A stretch of 25,216 nt of DNA from DASZHA01 sp049644325 (lineage in GTDB: Bacteria; Chloroflexota; Dormibacteria; DASZGP01). Position 1 is the stretch's first letter. Each line of letters starts with the position of its first letter. Positions 1 through 7,425 of the stretch are shown one piece after another. The stretch is from assembly GCA_049644325.1 (NCBI GenBank), contig JBARRR010000077.1, positions 1-25,216 of the forward strand, in the 5' to 3' direction. The position numbers and the translations under genes were made by a program. The notes beneath the pieces are model-generated. The model did not search any database and had not been told where the DNA came from. It worked only from the letters and a program-made list of their open reading frames with translations.

Positions 1-1028
1 CAGCGGCGCTGCTCAAGGAGCAGGGGCACGACGTCACGGGCATCACCCTGCAGCTCTGGCCCAAGGGCGCCGCCGACCAGGACCGTCACCACGGCTGCTG
101 CTCGCTGGACGCCGTCGAGGACGCCCGACGCGTCGCCGCCGCGCTGGACATCCCTTACTACGTCCTCGACGTGCAGGAGGAGTTCAGCCGCCGGGTCATC
201 GATCCGTTCATCGCCGACTACGCCGCCGGTCGGACCCCCAACCCCTGCATCTCCTGCAACAACGAAGTGAAGTTCGATCTTCTCCTGCGCAAGGCGCGCC
301 GGATCGGCGCCAACATGCTGGCCACCGGCCATTACGCGCGGGTGGATCAGGGGGAGGGCGGCTACCGGCTGCTCAAAGCGGTCGATCCCACCAAGGACCA
401 GTCGTACGTGCTCTACGGGTTGACGCAGGCGGAGCTGGCGATGGCCAGCTTCCCGCTAGGCGGGTGGCGCAAGGCCGACGTCCGCGAGCGGGCCCGGCAG
501 CTGGGGCTGATCACGGCGGACAAGCCCGACAGCGTCGAGATCTGCTTTGTGACCTCTGGTGACTACCGCGACCTGCTCGCCGGCCGCACCACCGACGCCG
601 GCGGCGACATCGCCCACGTCGATGGTCAGCTCCTCGGCCGCCATGGCGGCGTCTGGAACTACACGGTGGGGCAGCGGTCGGGCCTGGGTGCGCTCCCCCG
701 CGGCATCAGTGGACCGCTCTTCGTAATCGACATCGATCCCGATCGCCGGGTGGTCACGGTGGGGCCGCGCGAGGCGCTGCGGCGCGACCGCATCGAGGTT
801 GGGGAGCTCAGCTTCGTCGCCGGCGAGGCGCCGGCGGAGGTGTTCGACGCTGACGTCCGGGTCCGCTACGGGGCCGAGCCTGCCCCAGTGCGGGTGTTGA
901 TGGAAGGCGACCGGGCCCTGGTCGAGTCGGCGGCACCGCTTACGGCGGCCGCCCCAGGGCAGGCCGCGGTGCTGTACCAGGGCGAGCAGGTGCTCGGTGG
1001 CGGACGCATTCTCCGCAACGCGGCCTGA
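1..1028 (+). CDS. mnmA: tRNA-specific 2-thiouridylase MnmA (5' end cut off by window edge)
   Basis: MnmA activates U34 of tRNA-Lys, tRNA-Glu and tRNA-Gln with ATP and inserts sulfur to make 2-thiouridine in the cytoplasm. The reading frame is open from the window edge (first whole codon at 3), so about 342 residues are visible and roughly 15 are missing, including the SGGVDSS ATP-binding loop. The visible part starts inside the N-terminal ATP-pyrophosphatase domain (AALLKEQGHDVTGITLQLW). It contains NPCISCNNEVKF, whose second Cys aligns with the catalytic nucleophile, and ATGHYAR. KDQSYVLYGL and SVEICFV follow; the latter holds the second catalytic Cys. GxHGGVWNYTVGQRSGLG and the C-terminal beta-barrel domain end the protein. 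The length fits the family (about 360 residues). The TGA stop is at 1026-1028, and the next gene begins 10 bases on, probably in the same transcript. Confidence 0.96.
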   Translation, partial: AALLKEQGHDVTGITLQLWPKGAADQDRHHGCCSLDAVEDARRVAAALDIPYYVLDVQEEFSRRVIDPFIADYAAGRTPNPCISCNNEVKFDLLLRKARRIGANMLATGHYARVDQGEGGYRLLKAVDPTKDQSYVLYGLTQAELAMASFPLGGWRKADVRERARQLGLITADKPDSVEICFVTSGDYRDLLAGRTTDAGGDIAHVDGQLLGRHGGVWNYTVGQRSGLGALPRGISGPLFVIDIDPDRRVVTVGPREALRRDRIEVGELSFVAGEAPAEVFDADVRVRYGAEPAPVRVLMEGDRALVESAAPLTAAAPGQAAVLYQGEQVLGGGRILRNAA

Positions 1029-1037
1029 GGCGCTTCG

Positions 1038-1334
1038 GTGCTGACCATCCTCAGCTCGATCCGGGACAGCTTTGTCGTCACCCTGGCTTCGGGGTTCCTC
1101 GAGTGCCTCCTGCTGGCGCTCTTCGTGGATGCGGTGATCAAGGGCCACCGCGTCTACCTGATCGCGGTCGTGGGAATGAGCCTGACGCTCATAGGCCGGA
1201 TGTCGGAGGGCTTCATGTCCTCGGGTCCGGACAACATCCTCAAGATCGCCGGCCTGGTCCTGGCTGCCCTTGTGGTGACCCTTGACGTGATCACCGAGGA
1301 AGTCAATCCGAACGAGCCGGAGACCGTCTCGTAG
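1038..1334 (+). CDS. small hypothetical membrane protein (98 aa)
   Basis: I do not recognise this family. The GTG start at 1038 lies 9 bases after the mnmA stop, with GAGG at 1027-1030 as a possible ribosome site. Two hydrophobic stretches (about residues 8-33 and 38-52) and a third (about 67-84) predict two or three membrane helices. The C-terminal end (EEVNPNEPETVS) is acidic and hydrophilic. The position fits co-transcription with mnmA. The reading frame ends just before the nuo promoter, so it probably belongs to the upstream transcript rather than to complex I. Codon use matches its neighbours, and there is no competing frame with recognisable protein. Function unknown; existence as a gene is likely but not certain. 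Confidence 0.7.
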   Translation: MLTILSSIRDSFVVTLASGFLECLLLALFVDAVIKGHRVYLIAVVGMSLTLIGRMSEGFMSSGPDNILKIAGLVLAALVVTLDVITEEVNPNEPETVS

Positions 1335-1335
1335 A

Positions 1336-1341
1336 TATAAT
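1336..1341 (+). promoter_or_regulatory. -10 box (TATAAT) of the nuo operon promoter
   Basis: A perfect TATAAT stands directly after the stop of the small membrane protein, in otherwise GC-rich DNA. Transcription would begin near 1348, ahead of nuoA. The expected -35 region (about 1313-1318, CGAGCC) is poor. The box is followed by CGGTC, and a similar CGGCC follows the SRP RNA and ybaB -10 boxes. Called from sequence alone. Confidence 0.6.
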
Positions 1342-1398
1342 CGGTCTCGTTTTGGCGGAACGATGGTTGTTCACGCCTCAGCCGATTCAGGAGTCCTG

Positions 1399-1770
1399 AT
1401 GCAGCCCAGTCTCGGACACATCGCTCTCTTTGCAATCGTGGCGGCGGCCATGCCGGGCGGCATCGTTGCTCTGGCGCTGCTCCTCACCAAGGTCCTGAAG
1501 ACCGCGCGAAACCAGCGTAAGACGGCGAGCGATTCCTACGAGAGTGGAATGGTGCCCATAGGTGACGCCTGGATCAAGTACCACATCCAGTACTACATGT
1601 ACGCCCTGATCTTCGTGATCTTCGATGTCGAGGCGGTGTTCGTGTACCCGTGGGCCGTCGTCTTCAGGCAGGTCGGTCTCTACGCGCTGGCCGAGATCGT
1701 CCTCTTCATCGCCATCCTGGGGGCCGGGCTTGCATACGCGTGGCGCCGTGGCGCACTGAGGTGGCAGTGA
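1399..1770 (+). CDS. nuoA: NADH-quinone oxidoreductase subunit A (complex I)
   Basis: Membrane subunit of complex I next to the quinone channel. The ATG at 1399 is chosen because AGGAG (1389-1393) lies 5 bases upstream and the resulting 123 residues match the family (about 115-145). An in-frame ATG at 1363 would add 12 residues with a weaker ribosome site. Three membrane helices are visible (about residues 7-32, 65-87 and 94-115). The family signature FVIFDVEAVFVYPWAVVF carries the conserved acidic pair Asp76 and Glu78. The loop motif reads YESG, with Ser where many homologues have Cys (YECG); the serine form also occurs, for example in E. coli. First gene of the nuo operon. Its TGA overlaps the nuoB start by 4 bases (GTGA). 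Confidence 0.95.
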   Translation: MQPSLGHIALFAIVAAAMPGGIVALALLLTKVLKTARNQRKTASDSYESGMVPIGDAWIKYHIQYYMYALIFVIFDVEAVFVYPWAVVFRQVGLYALAEIVLFIAILGAGLAYAWRRGALRWQ

Positions 1771-2519
1771 ACCAGCAGCTACCCGTGATCACCCGCGACG
1801 AAGGGACCGGCGAGATCATCACCAAGGAGCTGGAGCCGGGGATCCAGCACCACAGCGTCGGCTCCACCTTCGACATCATCGTTGGACCGCTGGACAAGAT
1901 GATCAACTGGGGCCGGAGCAACAGCGCGTGGCCCTTCGCCTTCGGCCTGTGCTGCTGCTTCATCGAGTTCATCTCGATGATCGCCGCCAAGGTCGACATC
2001 GCCCGCTTCGGGGCGGAGGTGGCGCGGCCGTCACCGCGGCAGAGTGACGTCATGATCATCAGCGGCACGCTGACCAAGAAGATGGCGCCGGCGGTGCTGC
2101 GGCTCTACCAGCAGATGGCGGAGCCCAGGTACATCATCGCCATGGGCAACTGCGCGGTAAGCGGCGGCATCTTCAGCGGCGGATACTCGCAGGTCGACGG
2201 CGTCGACCAGATCCTGCCGGTGGACATCTACCTCCCCGGCTGCCCTCCGCGACCGGAGGCGTTGGCCCATTCGATCTTTGAGCTGCAGAAGCGAATGCGC
2301 CAGGAGAGCATCATCCGAGGGCGCCGGAACATTTACTCAATCCCCCCGGGCAACAAGGTCGCGCACCCGTGGAATGCGACCGAGCAGGTCTTCACCAAGC
2401 TCTACCGGCGGTTCTTCGAGGAGGGTGCCAGCGGCCCCAAGCCACCGCCACCGGCGGCCAACGCCTCCCCGCCCAAGCCTGCGCCCGAGCCAGCCGAGAC
2501 CGAGCCGCCGGCCGAGTAG
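1767..2519 (+). CDS. nuoB: NADH-quinone oxidoreductase subunit B (complex I, cluster N2), with Pro-rich tail
   Basis: Peripheral-arm subunit that holds 4Fe-4S cluster N2, the last step before quinone. The GTG at 1767 is chosen: it overlaps the nuoA stop (GTGA) and has GAGG 5 bases upstream. It gives 250 residues. The N2 ligands are visible as the tandem Cys63-Cys64 (AFGLCCCFIEF), Cys129 (MGNCAVSGG) and Cys159 (LPGCPPRPEA). An extra Cys62 replaces the alanine usual in GLACC. The fold is complete by about residue 220. Residues 221-250 are a Pro/Ala/Glu tail (PKPPPPAANASPPKPAPEP) that makes the protein longer than the usual 160-190 residues. The next gene, nuoC, begins 16 bases after the stop. 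Confidence 0.96.
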   Translation: MNQQLPVITRDEGTGEIITKELEPGIQHHSVGSTFDIIVGPLDKMINWGRSNSAWPFAFGLCCCFIEFISMIAAKVDIARFGAEVARPSPRQSDVMIISGTLTKKMAPAVLRLYQQMAEPRYIIAMGNCAVSGGIFSGGYSQVDGVDQILPVDIYLPGCPPRPEALAHSIFELQKRMRQESIIRGRRNIYSIPPGNKVAHPWNATEQVFTKLYRRFFEEGASGPKPPPPAANASPPKPAPEPAETEPPAE

Positions 2520-2535
2520 AGAAGAGCAGGAAGAC

Positions 2536-3396
2536 TTGACGCAGGAAGCGCTCGTCCTACAGCTCTCGGTGGGGTTCGGCCAGGGCATCGAGCCTTTCAT
2601 CGACAAGGACAACGTTGTTGTCCACCTCAAGCCCAGCCAGGTACCTGACTTCGCCCGTTTCGCCAAGGACAAGCTCGGGTTCGACATGCTCGACGCCATC
2701 ACCGCCGTCGACAATGTCGACACCCTCGAGCTCCTCTATCACTGGGTCAGCGTCAAGCCGCTCTCGCAGCACACGATCCAGCCGACCTACCCCGGCTACC
2801 TGCTGGCTCGCGTGACCGTCGCCAAGAACGAGCGGGCCGAGGGCACCCCTGCGGACCCCAACTACGAGCCGGTGGTGCCCAGCATCACTGCCATCTACCC
2901 TGGCGCCAACCAGCAGGAGCGCGAGATCTGGGACCTGATGGGTATCCGGTTCAAGGGGCACCCCGAGCTCAAGCGCATCCTGATGTGGGAGGGCTTCCCC
3001 GGCCATCCGCTGCGCAAGGACTGGGAACCGCTCAACGCCGAGATCCCGTGGCACCTTGCCGGCCTGCGTGGCTACGGCGGCGAGCCGCTCGAGAACCCCC
3101 TGCCCGAGGCCCGGATAGCCACCGACGGCAGTGGCATCGGCCAGCCGATCCCGATGGGCACCACACCCCAGTCCTTCATCCGCCCCCACAGCCGCCCGCC
3201 CAAGCCAACCGAGAAGATGCGGATCAAGCTCGGCCAGAACGGGATCGTCGACGACGAGACTCCCGAGGGCCCGCGGAGTGGTTACGGCGCCGCCCCCGAG
3301 TTCAACGAGGGCATCGATCCGAAGCTGTTCGGCGCCGCTCACGCCGATCCCGAGGAGGAGACGGCGGGCGGTGGCGGTGGCGAGGGCGCGTCGTGA
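2536..3396 (+). CDS. nuoC: NADH-quinone oxidoreductase subunit C (complex I), with long C-terminal extension
   Basis: 30-kDa-type peripheral subunit that packs against NuoD and NuoB. The TTG at 2536 is the best start: AGGAA lies just upstream, and protein resembling NuoC begins here (LTQEALVLQLSVGFGQGI). This gives 286 residues. The family signature is clear: EREIWDLMGIRFKGHPELKR from about residue 128, then WEGFPGHPLRKDW at about 151-163. A normal NuoC fold ends near residue 167. The remaining 120 or so residues are polar, rich in Pro, Gly and acidic residues, and end in EEETAGGGGGEGAS. The extension is not a NuoD fusion, because nuoD is a separate gene whose GTG start overlaps this stop by 4 bases. 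Confidence 0.94.
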   Translation: MTQEALVLQLSVGFGQGIEPFIDKDNVVVHLKPSQVPDFARFAKDKLGFDMLDAITAVDNVDTLELLYHWVSVKPLSQHTIQPTYPGYLLARVTVAKNERAEGTPADPNYEPVVPSITAIYPGANQQEREIWDLMGIRFKGHPELKRILMWEGFPGHPLRKDWEPLNAEIPWHLAGLRGYGGEPLENPLPEARIATDGSGIGQPIPMGTTPQSFIRPHSRPPKPTEKMRIKLGQNGIVDDETPEGPRSGYGAAPEFNEGIDPKLFGAAHADPEEETAGGGGGEGAS

Positions 3397-4577
3397 GCGA
3401 GCTCAAATCGATCCCCATCGAGCACCTCAAGGGTCGCGTCAACCTTGACTTCGAGCAGCACCTGCGGAAGGAGCTCCGCGCCGACCTCGTCCAGCTCAAC
3501 CTCGGCCCCCACCACCCCAGCACCCACGGCGTGCTCCACTTCTTCGTCACCCTCGATGGAGAGGTGGTGGTTGACGCCAAGACGATCTTCGGCTACCTGC
3601 ACCGCTCGATGGAGAAGCTCTTCGAGGGCCGGACATACGTCGGCAATGTCGCCCTCACCGACCGGATGGACTACACCGCGGCGATGCTCAACAACTGGGG
3701 ATGGTGCCTGTCGTGCGAGAAGCTTGCCGGCCTCGAGGTCAACGAGCGCAGCAACTGCCTGCGGACGATCGCCGGGGAGCTGAGCCGCTTCAGCTCTCAC
3801 CTCATCGGCGTCGGCTCCTTCGGCCAGGACATCGGGGTCCTGACGACCGCCTCCATCTGGGGCTTCAACTGGCGGGAGGAAATCCTCACCCTGCTCGACG
3901 ACCTCAGCGGCGCCCGCATGATGTACAACTACATGCGCCCCGGGGGCGTTTCCCAAGACTGTCCCGACTTCTGGCCGGCCAAGGTGCGGGACATCATGGA
4001 AAGGTTCCCGCGCCACATCGAGGACTGGCACAACCTTCTCACCACCAACGAGATCTTTCGGGCGCGCACCATCGGCATCGGCACCCTGAGCCCAGAGAAC
4101 GCCCTGGCCTTCTCGGTCACCGGACCCACCCTTCGGGGCAGTGGCGTCAAGTACGACGTCCGCAAGGCGCACCCGTATGGGATCTACTCCGAGCTCGACT
4201 TCGACATCCCTGTCGGCGAGAACGGCGATTGCTTCGACCGGTACATGGTACGGATGGAGGAGATGGTCCAGTCGCGCAAGATCATCCTCCAGGCGATCGA
4301 TCGGCTGGAGCAGACCGAGCCGGGCAACCTGGGCAAGGCGCCCAAGGTCTTCAAGCCTGCCCCCGGCGATGCTTACGCCCAGGTCGAGGGCGCCAAGGGC
4401 GCGCTTGGCTTCTACCTCAAAAGCGATGGCGGCCTCGAGCCCTACCGGGCCAAGCTGCGCTCGCCCTCGTTTATCAACCTGACCGCGCTGCCGAGCATGG
4501 TCCGCGGCTGGAAGCTTGCCGACCTGATCGTGATCTTCGGCTCCATCGACATCAACATGGGTGAGGTCGATCGTTGA
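3393..4577 (+). CDS. nuoD: NADH-quinone oxidoreductase subunit D (complex I, quinone site)
   Basis: 49-kDa-type subunit that forms the quinone-binding pocket with NuoB. The GTG at 3393 overlaps the nuoC stop (GTGA) and gives 394 residues, the usual length. LGPHHPSTHGVLHF is the family signature. Its His45 (STHG) and Tyr94 (TDRMDY) align with the quinone head-group residues known as His38 and Tyr87 in Thermus Nqo4. RPGGVSQDCP, GPTLRGSGVKYDVRKAHPY and the C-terminal end FGSIDINMGEVDR are also typical. The Ni-Fe ligand cysteines of related hydrogenases are absent, so this is complex I and not a hydrogenase. The next gene is nuoH, overlapping by 4 bases, where nuoE-F-G are normally found. Confidence 0.96.
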   Translation: MSELKSIPIEHLKGRVNLDFEQHLRKELRADLVQLNLGPHHPSTHGVLHFFVTLDGEVVVDAKTIFGYLHRSMEKLFEGRTYVGNVALTDRMDYTAAMLNNWGWCLSCEKLAGLEVNERSNCLRTIAGELSRFSSHLIGVGSFGQDIGVLTTASIWGFNWREEILTLLDDLSGARMMYNYMRPGGVSQDCPDFWPAKVRDIMERFPRHIEDWHNLLTTNEIFRARTIGIGTLSPENALAFSVTGPTLRGSGVKYDVRKAHPYGIYSELDFDIPVGENGDCFDRYMVRMEEMVQSRKIILQAIDRLEQTEPGNLGKAPKVFKPAPGDAYAQVEGAKGALGFYLKSDGGLEPYRAKLRSPSFINLTALPSMVRGWKLADLIVIFGSIDINMGEVDR

Positions 4578-5638
4578 TCGCGTTTGACGACGTCGGCGCC
4601 GTCGGCAGCTGGCTGCGCCAGAGCCTCTACGGCGCCGGGATCCGCGGCATCTGGCTCGACGGGCTGCTGACCTTCATCGCGGTCTTCCTGGTGGCCAACT
4701 TCGCGCTGGCAAACGGCGGCCTCATGACATGGGCCTTCCGCCGCGAGCTGGCGTTCATCGCCGACCGCTACGGTCCCAACCGGGTCGGCCCGCAGGGCCT
4801 GCTCCAGTTCGTGGCCGACGCCATCAAGATGATCCTCAAGGAGGCGATGGTTCCGCGCAGCGCGGACCGGCTGCTCTTCATCGTCACCCCTGTCATCGCC
4901 GTCTTCCCTTTTGTGATGACCTACCTGGTGATCCCCTTCAGCCGCGGTGGGGCGGTGGCCGACGTCAACGTCGGCGTCCTCTATCTCTTCGCCATCACCT
5001 CACTCACCTTCCCGTCGCTGTTCATGGCCGGTTGGAGCTCCAACAACAAGTACGCCATGATGGGCGGCATGCGGGCGGTTGCCCAACTGCTCGCCTTCGA
5101 GGTGCCGCTGACCCTTTCGGTCCTAGGCATCATCCTCCTCAGCGGCACCCTAAGCCTCAACCGCATCGTTGAGCTGCAGCCCGACATCCTGCACTGGTTC
5201 CTTTGGCCTCAGCTCATCGGCGCCGTCATCTTCGTGGTCGCCGCGATGGCCGAGAACGCGGTCCACCCGTTCGACCTGCCGGAGGCCGAGTCGGAGCTGG
5301 TTGTCGGTTACTACACGGAGTACTCCGGGATCATGTTCGGGCTGTTCACGCTGGCGGAGATCGGCACCACGTGGACGCTGGCGGCGGTGTTCACCAGCTT
5401 CTTCCTGGGAGGATGGCAAACGCCGATCCCAGGCCACATCCTCGACTTCCCGATCCTGTGGTTCCTGCTCAAGACCTACGCGATGTTCTTCCTCCTGATC
5501 CTGGCCCGGGCGTCGCTGCCGCGGTTCCGCATCGACCAGTTCCTCAGCTTTGGCTGGAAGTTCCTGACGCCGGCCGCCTTCGTCAACCTGTTCCTGGGGG
5601 CCGTCGAGGCCCTCGGCTTCGGCAACTACTACCTATGA
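4574..5638 (+). CDS. nuoH: NADH-quinone oxidoreductase subunit H (complex I)
   Basis: Membrane subunit that joins the quinone channel to the proton-pumping arm. The TTG at 4574 overlaps the nuoD stop (TTGA). GAGGT at 4563-4567 sits 6 bases upstream. The 354-residue length is normal for the family. About eight hydrophobic helices are visible. Typical motifs are RYGPNRVGPQGLLQFVADAI, with LKEAMVPRSAD after it, and PFDLPEAESELVVGYYTEYS with its conserved acidic residues; this loop lines the quinone entry path. The C-terminal LPRFRIDQFLSFGWKFLTP is also characteristic. There is a 25-base gap to nuoI. Confidence 0.96.
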   Translation: MIAFDDVGAVGSWLRQSLYGAGIRGIWLDGLLTFIAVFLVANFALANGGLMTWAFRRELAFIADRYGPNRVGPQGLLQFVADAIKMILKEAMVPRSADRLLFIVTPVIAVFPFVMTYLVIPFSRGGAVADVNVGVLYLFAITSLTFPSLFMAGWSSNNKYAMMGGMRAVAQLLAFEVPLTLSVLGIILLSGTLSLNRIVELQPDILHWFLWPQLIGAVIFVVAAMAENAVHPFDLPEAESELVVGYYTEYSGIMFGLFTLAEIGTTWTLAAVFTSFFLGGWQTPIPGHILDFPILWFLLKTYAMFFLLILARASLPRFRIDQFLSFGWKFLTPAAFVNLFLGAVEALGFGNYYL

Positions 5639-5663
5639 GAGAAATGGGGAAGGGGAGCGGGGA

Positions 5664-6533
5664 ATGAGCGTCAAGCAGAGCCGGGTATTCCCAGGCGTCG
5701 GGATCCTCCGCAGCGCGGCCGTGAGCATGCGCCACGTCTTCCAGCGCAAGCTAACCGTCCAGTACCCGGACGAGGCGCCGGCGATGGGATACCGGTTCCG
5801 CGGCCGGCACATCTTCCACCAGGACGTCTGCATCGGCTGCACCCAGTGCGAGCGGGTGTGCCCGGTGATCGCGATCAAGATGGAGGAGCACAAGGACCCC
5901 GGCACCCGCAAGGTGGTGGTCGACCGTTTCGCCGTCGACCTCGGCATCTGCTACTACTGCGGCCTCTGCGAGGAGGTGTGCCCGACCGACCCCAAGGCCG
6001 TGCACCTCGGCCCGGACTTCGAGCTGGCCACCCACGACCGGCGGCTGCTGATCTACGAGATGGACCAGCTGGTTGGCCCCAAGCCGCTTCCGTCTAAGCC
6101 CAAGGCGGTCGCGGCTGGCGGTGCCGTAGCCACCGCGACGGCAACCGCTAAGCCCGAGGCTGATGCGGGCGCGCCGAAGGCCGAAGCGCCGGCGGCTGAG
6201 AAGGGCGAAGTGCCTGCCGCCGAGAAACCGGCCGAGGCTGCGCCTGCGTCCTCGGAGAAGCCCGCTGCGGAAAAGCCGGCTGCGACGTCCGAGAGGGCCC
6301 CGGGCGATGAGGCCGAGAAGCCGGAGGAGGCTGCGCCTGCGTCTTCGGAGCAGCCCGAGGCAACTGCCGCCGAGAAGCCGGCCGCCGAAGCGGCGGCGGC
6401 ACCGGAGAAGCCCGAGGTTCCCGACGAGCCGGCCCTGCCCGCCCCCGCGGAGCCGGCGGGACCGGAGTCGGCGCCCGGGCCGCTCAAGGACACCGAGCCG
6501 GAGTCACCGGCCGAGGACAAGCCTGAGCCGTGA
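5664..6533 (+). CDS. nuoI: NADH-quinone oxidoreductase subunit I (complex I, two 4Fe-4S clusters) with ~150-residue tail
   Basis: Ferredoxin-like subunit that passes electrons through clusters N6a and N6b to N2. The ATG at 5664 follows a purine-rich GGGGAGCGGGGA. Both cluster motifs are intact: Cys56-x2-Cys59-x2-Cys62-x3-Cys66 (CIGCTQCERVCP) and Cys96-x2-Cys99-x2-Cys102-x3-Cys106 (CYYCGLCEEVCPTD). The normal domain ends near residue 140. Residues 141-289 are a low-complexity Ala/Pro/Glu/Lys tail with repeated EKPA and APASSE units. A DNA repeat inside it (6234-6257 and 6327-6350) suggests growth by duplication. The usual family length is about 160-180, so almost half of the protein is extra. 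No frameshift is needed, and the stop is followed by the nuoJ ribosome site. Confidence 0.95.
   Translation: MSVKQSRVFPGVGILRSAAVSMRHVFQRKLTVQYPDEAPAMGYRFRGRHIFHQDVCIGCTQCERVCPVIAIKMEEHKDPGTRKVVVDRFAVDLGICYYCGLCEEVCPTDPKAVHLGPDFELATHDRRLLIYEMDQLVGPKPLPSKPKAVAAGGAVATATATAKPEADAGAPKAEAPAAEKGEVPAAEKPAEAAPASSEKPAAEKPAATSERAPGDEAEKPEEAAPASSEQPEATAAEKPAAEAAAAPEKPEVPDEPALPAPAEPAGPESAPGPLKDTEPESPAEDKPEP
6234..6350 (+). repeat. in-frame 24-bp direct repeat within the nuoI tail
   Basis: Two 24-base copies at 6234-6257 and 6327-6350 differ at one base. They are 93 bases apart, which is 31 codons and keeps the frame. Each encodes the EAAPASSE unit of the NuoI tail. The spacing and near identity point to internal duplication of low-complexity coding DNA. 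Confidence 0.85.
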
Positions 6534-6558
6534 GCCGGGGTAGGGGAGCAATGGCGCC

Positions 6559-7074
6559 GTGAGCAGCGGCGTCCTCTTCGCGATCGCCTTCTACGTCGTA
6601 GCCGGCGCGACCCTGGTCTCGGCGCTGGCGGTGGTGATGCTGCGCAACATCGTCCGCTCCGCGGTTGCCCTGATTGCCTGCTTCTTCATGGTCGCCTGGC
6701 TCTACCTGATGCTGAGCGCCGACTTCCTGTGGGTCGCCCAGCTGCTGATCTACGCCGGCGCCATCCCCGTGCTGATCGTCTTCGCGATCATGTTCACCCG
6801 CCGCTCGATGTCGGACACCAGCGCGCCGGACAGCAACGACCGTCCCTGGGCGGCGCTGGTTGGCGGGGGCATCTTCCTCCTCCTGGTCGCGGTGCTGGTC
6901 CCGGCGTCATGGAAGTTCGGTGATTGGCCCGGCCTGGCGGGGACCACGGCCAAGCTCGGCAACGAGCTGGTCAACCACTACGCGTTGCCCTTCGAGCTGA
7001 TCTCGGTGCTCCTGGTGGTGGCACTGATCGGAGCCGTGGTGCTGGCTCGTCACGAGGGATCGGACACCAAATGA
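6559..7074 (+). CDS. nuoJ: NADH-quinone oxidoreductase subunit J (complex I)
   Basis: Membrane-arm subunit whose pi-bulged third helix couples quinone chemistry to pumping. The GTG at 6559 gives 171 residues (usual about 160-200). Five hydrophobic helices are visible. The family pattern RNIVRSAVALIACFFMVAW, then LLIYAGAIPVLIVFAIMF, is present. A purine-rich GGGGAG (6543-6548) lies 10 bases before the GTG. It is better spaced for a four-codon mini-frame, ATG at 6551 to TGA at 6562, whose stop overlaps this start; translation may be coupled. The gene's own TGA overlaps the nuoK ATG (ATGA). Confidence 0.95.
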   Translation: MSSGVLFAIAFYVVAGATLVSALAVVMLRNIVRSAVALIACFFMVAWLYLMLSADFLWVAQLLIYAGAIPVLIVFAIMFTRRSMSDTSAPDSNDRPWAALVGGGIFLLLVAVLVPASWKFGDWPGLAGTTAKLGNELVNHYALPFELISVLLVVALIGAVVLARHEGSDTK

Positions 7075-7391
7075 CGTATATCGGGCTCGGCCACTTTCTC
7101 GTCGTCAGCGCCGGTCTGTTCGCCATCGGGGTCTACGGCCTGCTCAGCAAGCGCAACGCCATCAGCCTGCTGATCAGCGTGGAGATCATGTTCAACTCCG
7201 TCAGCCTCGCGCTCGCGGCCTTCGCGCGCTTCGGCTACAACGAGGTGCAGCCGCTGGCGGGGCAGGCGTTCGCGCTCTTCATCATCGCCATCGCCGCCGG
7301 TGAGGTCGCGGTGGCGATCGCCATCCTGCTGGTCATCTACCGGCAGCGGGCGACCGTCTGGGTCGACGAGATCGACTTGATGAAGTGGTGA
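7071..7391 (+). CDS. nuoK: NADH-quinone oxidoreductase subunit K (complex I)
   Basis: Small three-helix membrane subunit related to MrpC. The ATG at 7071 overlaps the nuoJ stop by 4 bases and yields 106 residues, close to the family's 100 or so. Glu38 (SVEIMFNSVSL) and Glu78 (AAGEVAVAIAI) align with the two membrane-buried glutamates (Glu36 and Glu72 in E. coli) needed for coupled proton transfer. There is a 34-base gap to nuoL, which contains a possible nine-codon leader frame (7397-7426). Confidence 0.96.
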   Translation: MTYIGLGHFLVVSAGLFAIGVYGLLSKRNAISLLISVEIMFNSVSLALAAFARFGYNEVQPLAGQAFALFIIAIAAGEVAVAIAILLVIYRQRATVWVDEIDLMKW

Positions 7392-7425
7392 CGGCGGTGA
7401 ACGCAATCACGAGGCTGCCGGACTG

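Noticed and set aside
2985..3392. Open frame upstream of the nuoD start, which could suggest a longer NuoD
   Set aside because: It overlaps nuoC in another frame and is Arg/Pro-rich. NuoD homology begins after the GTG at 3393.
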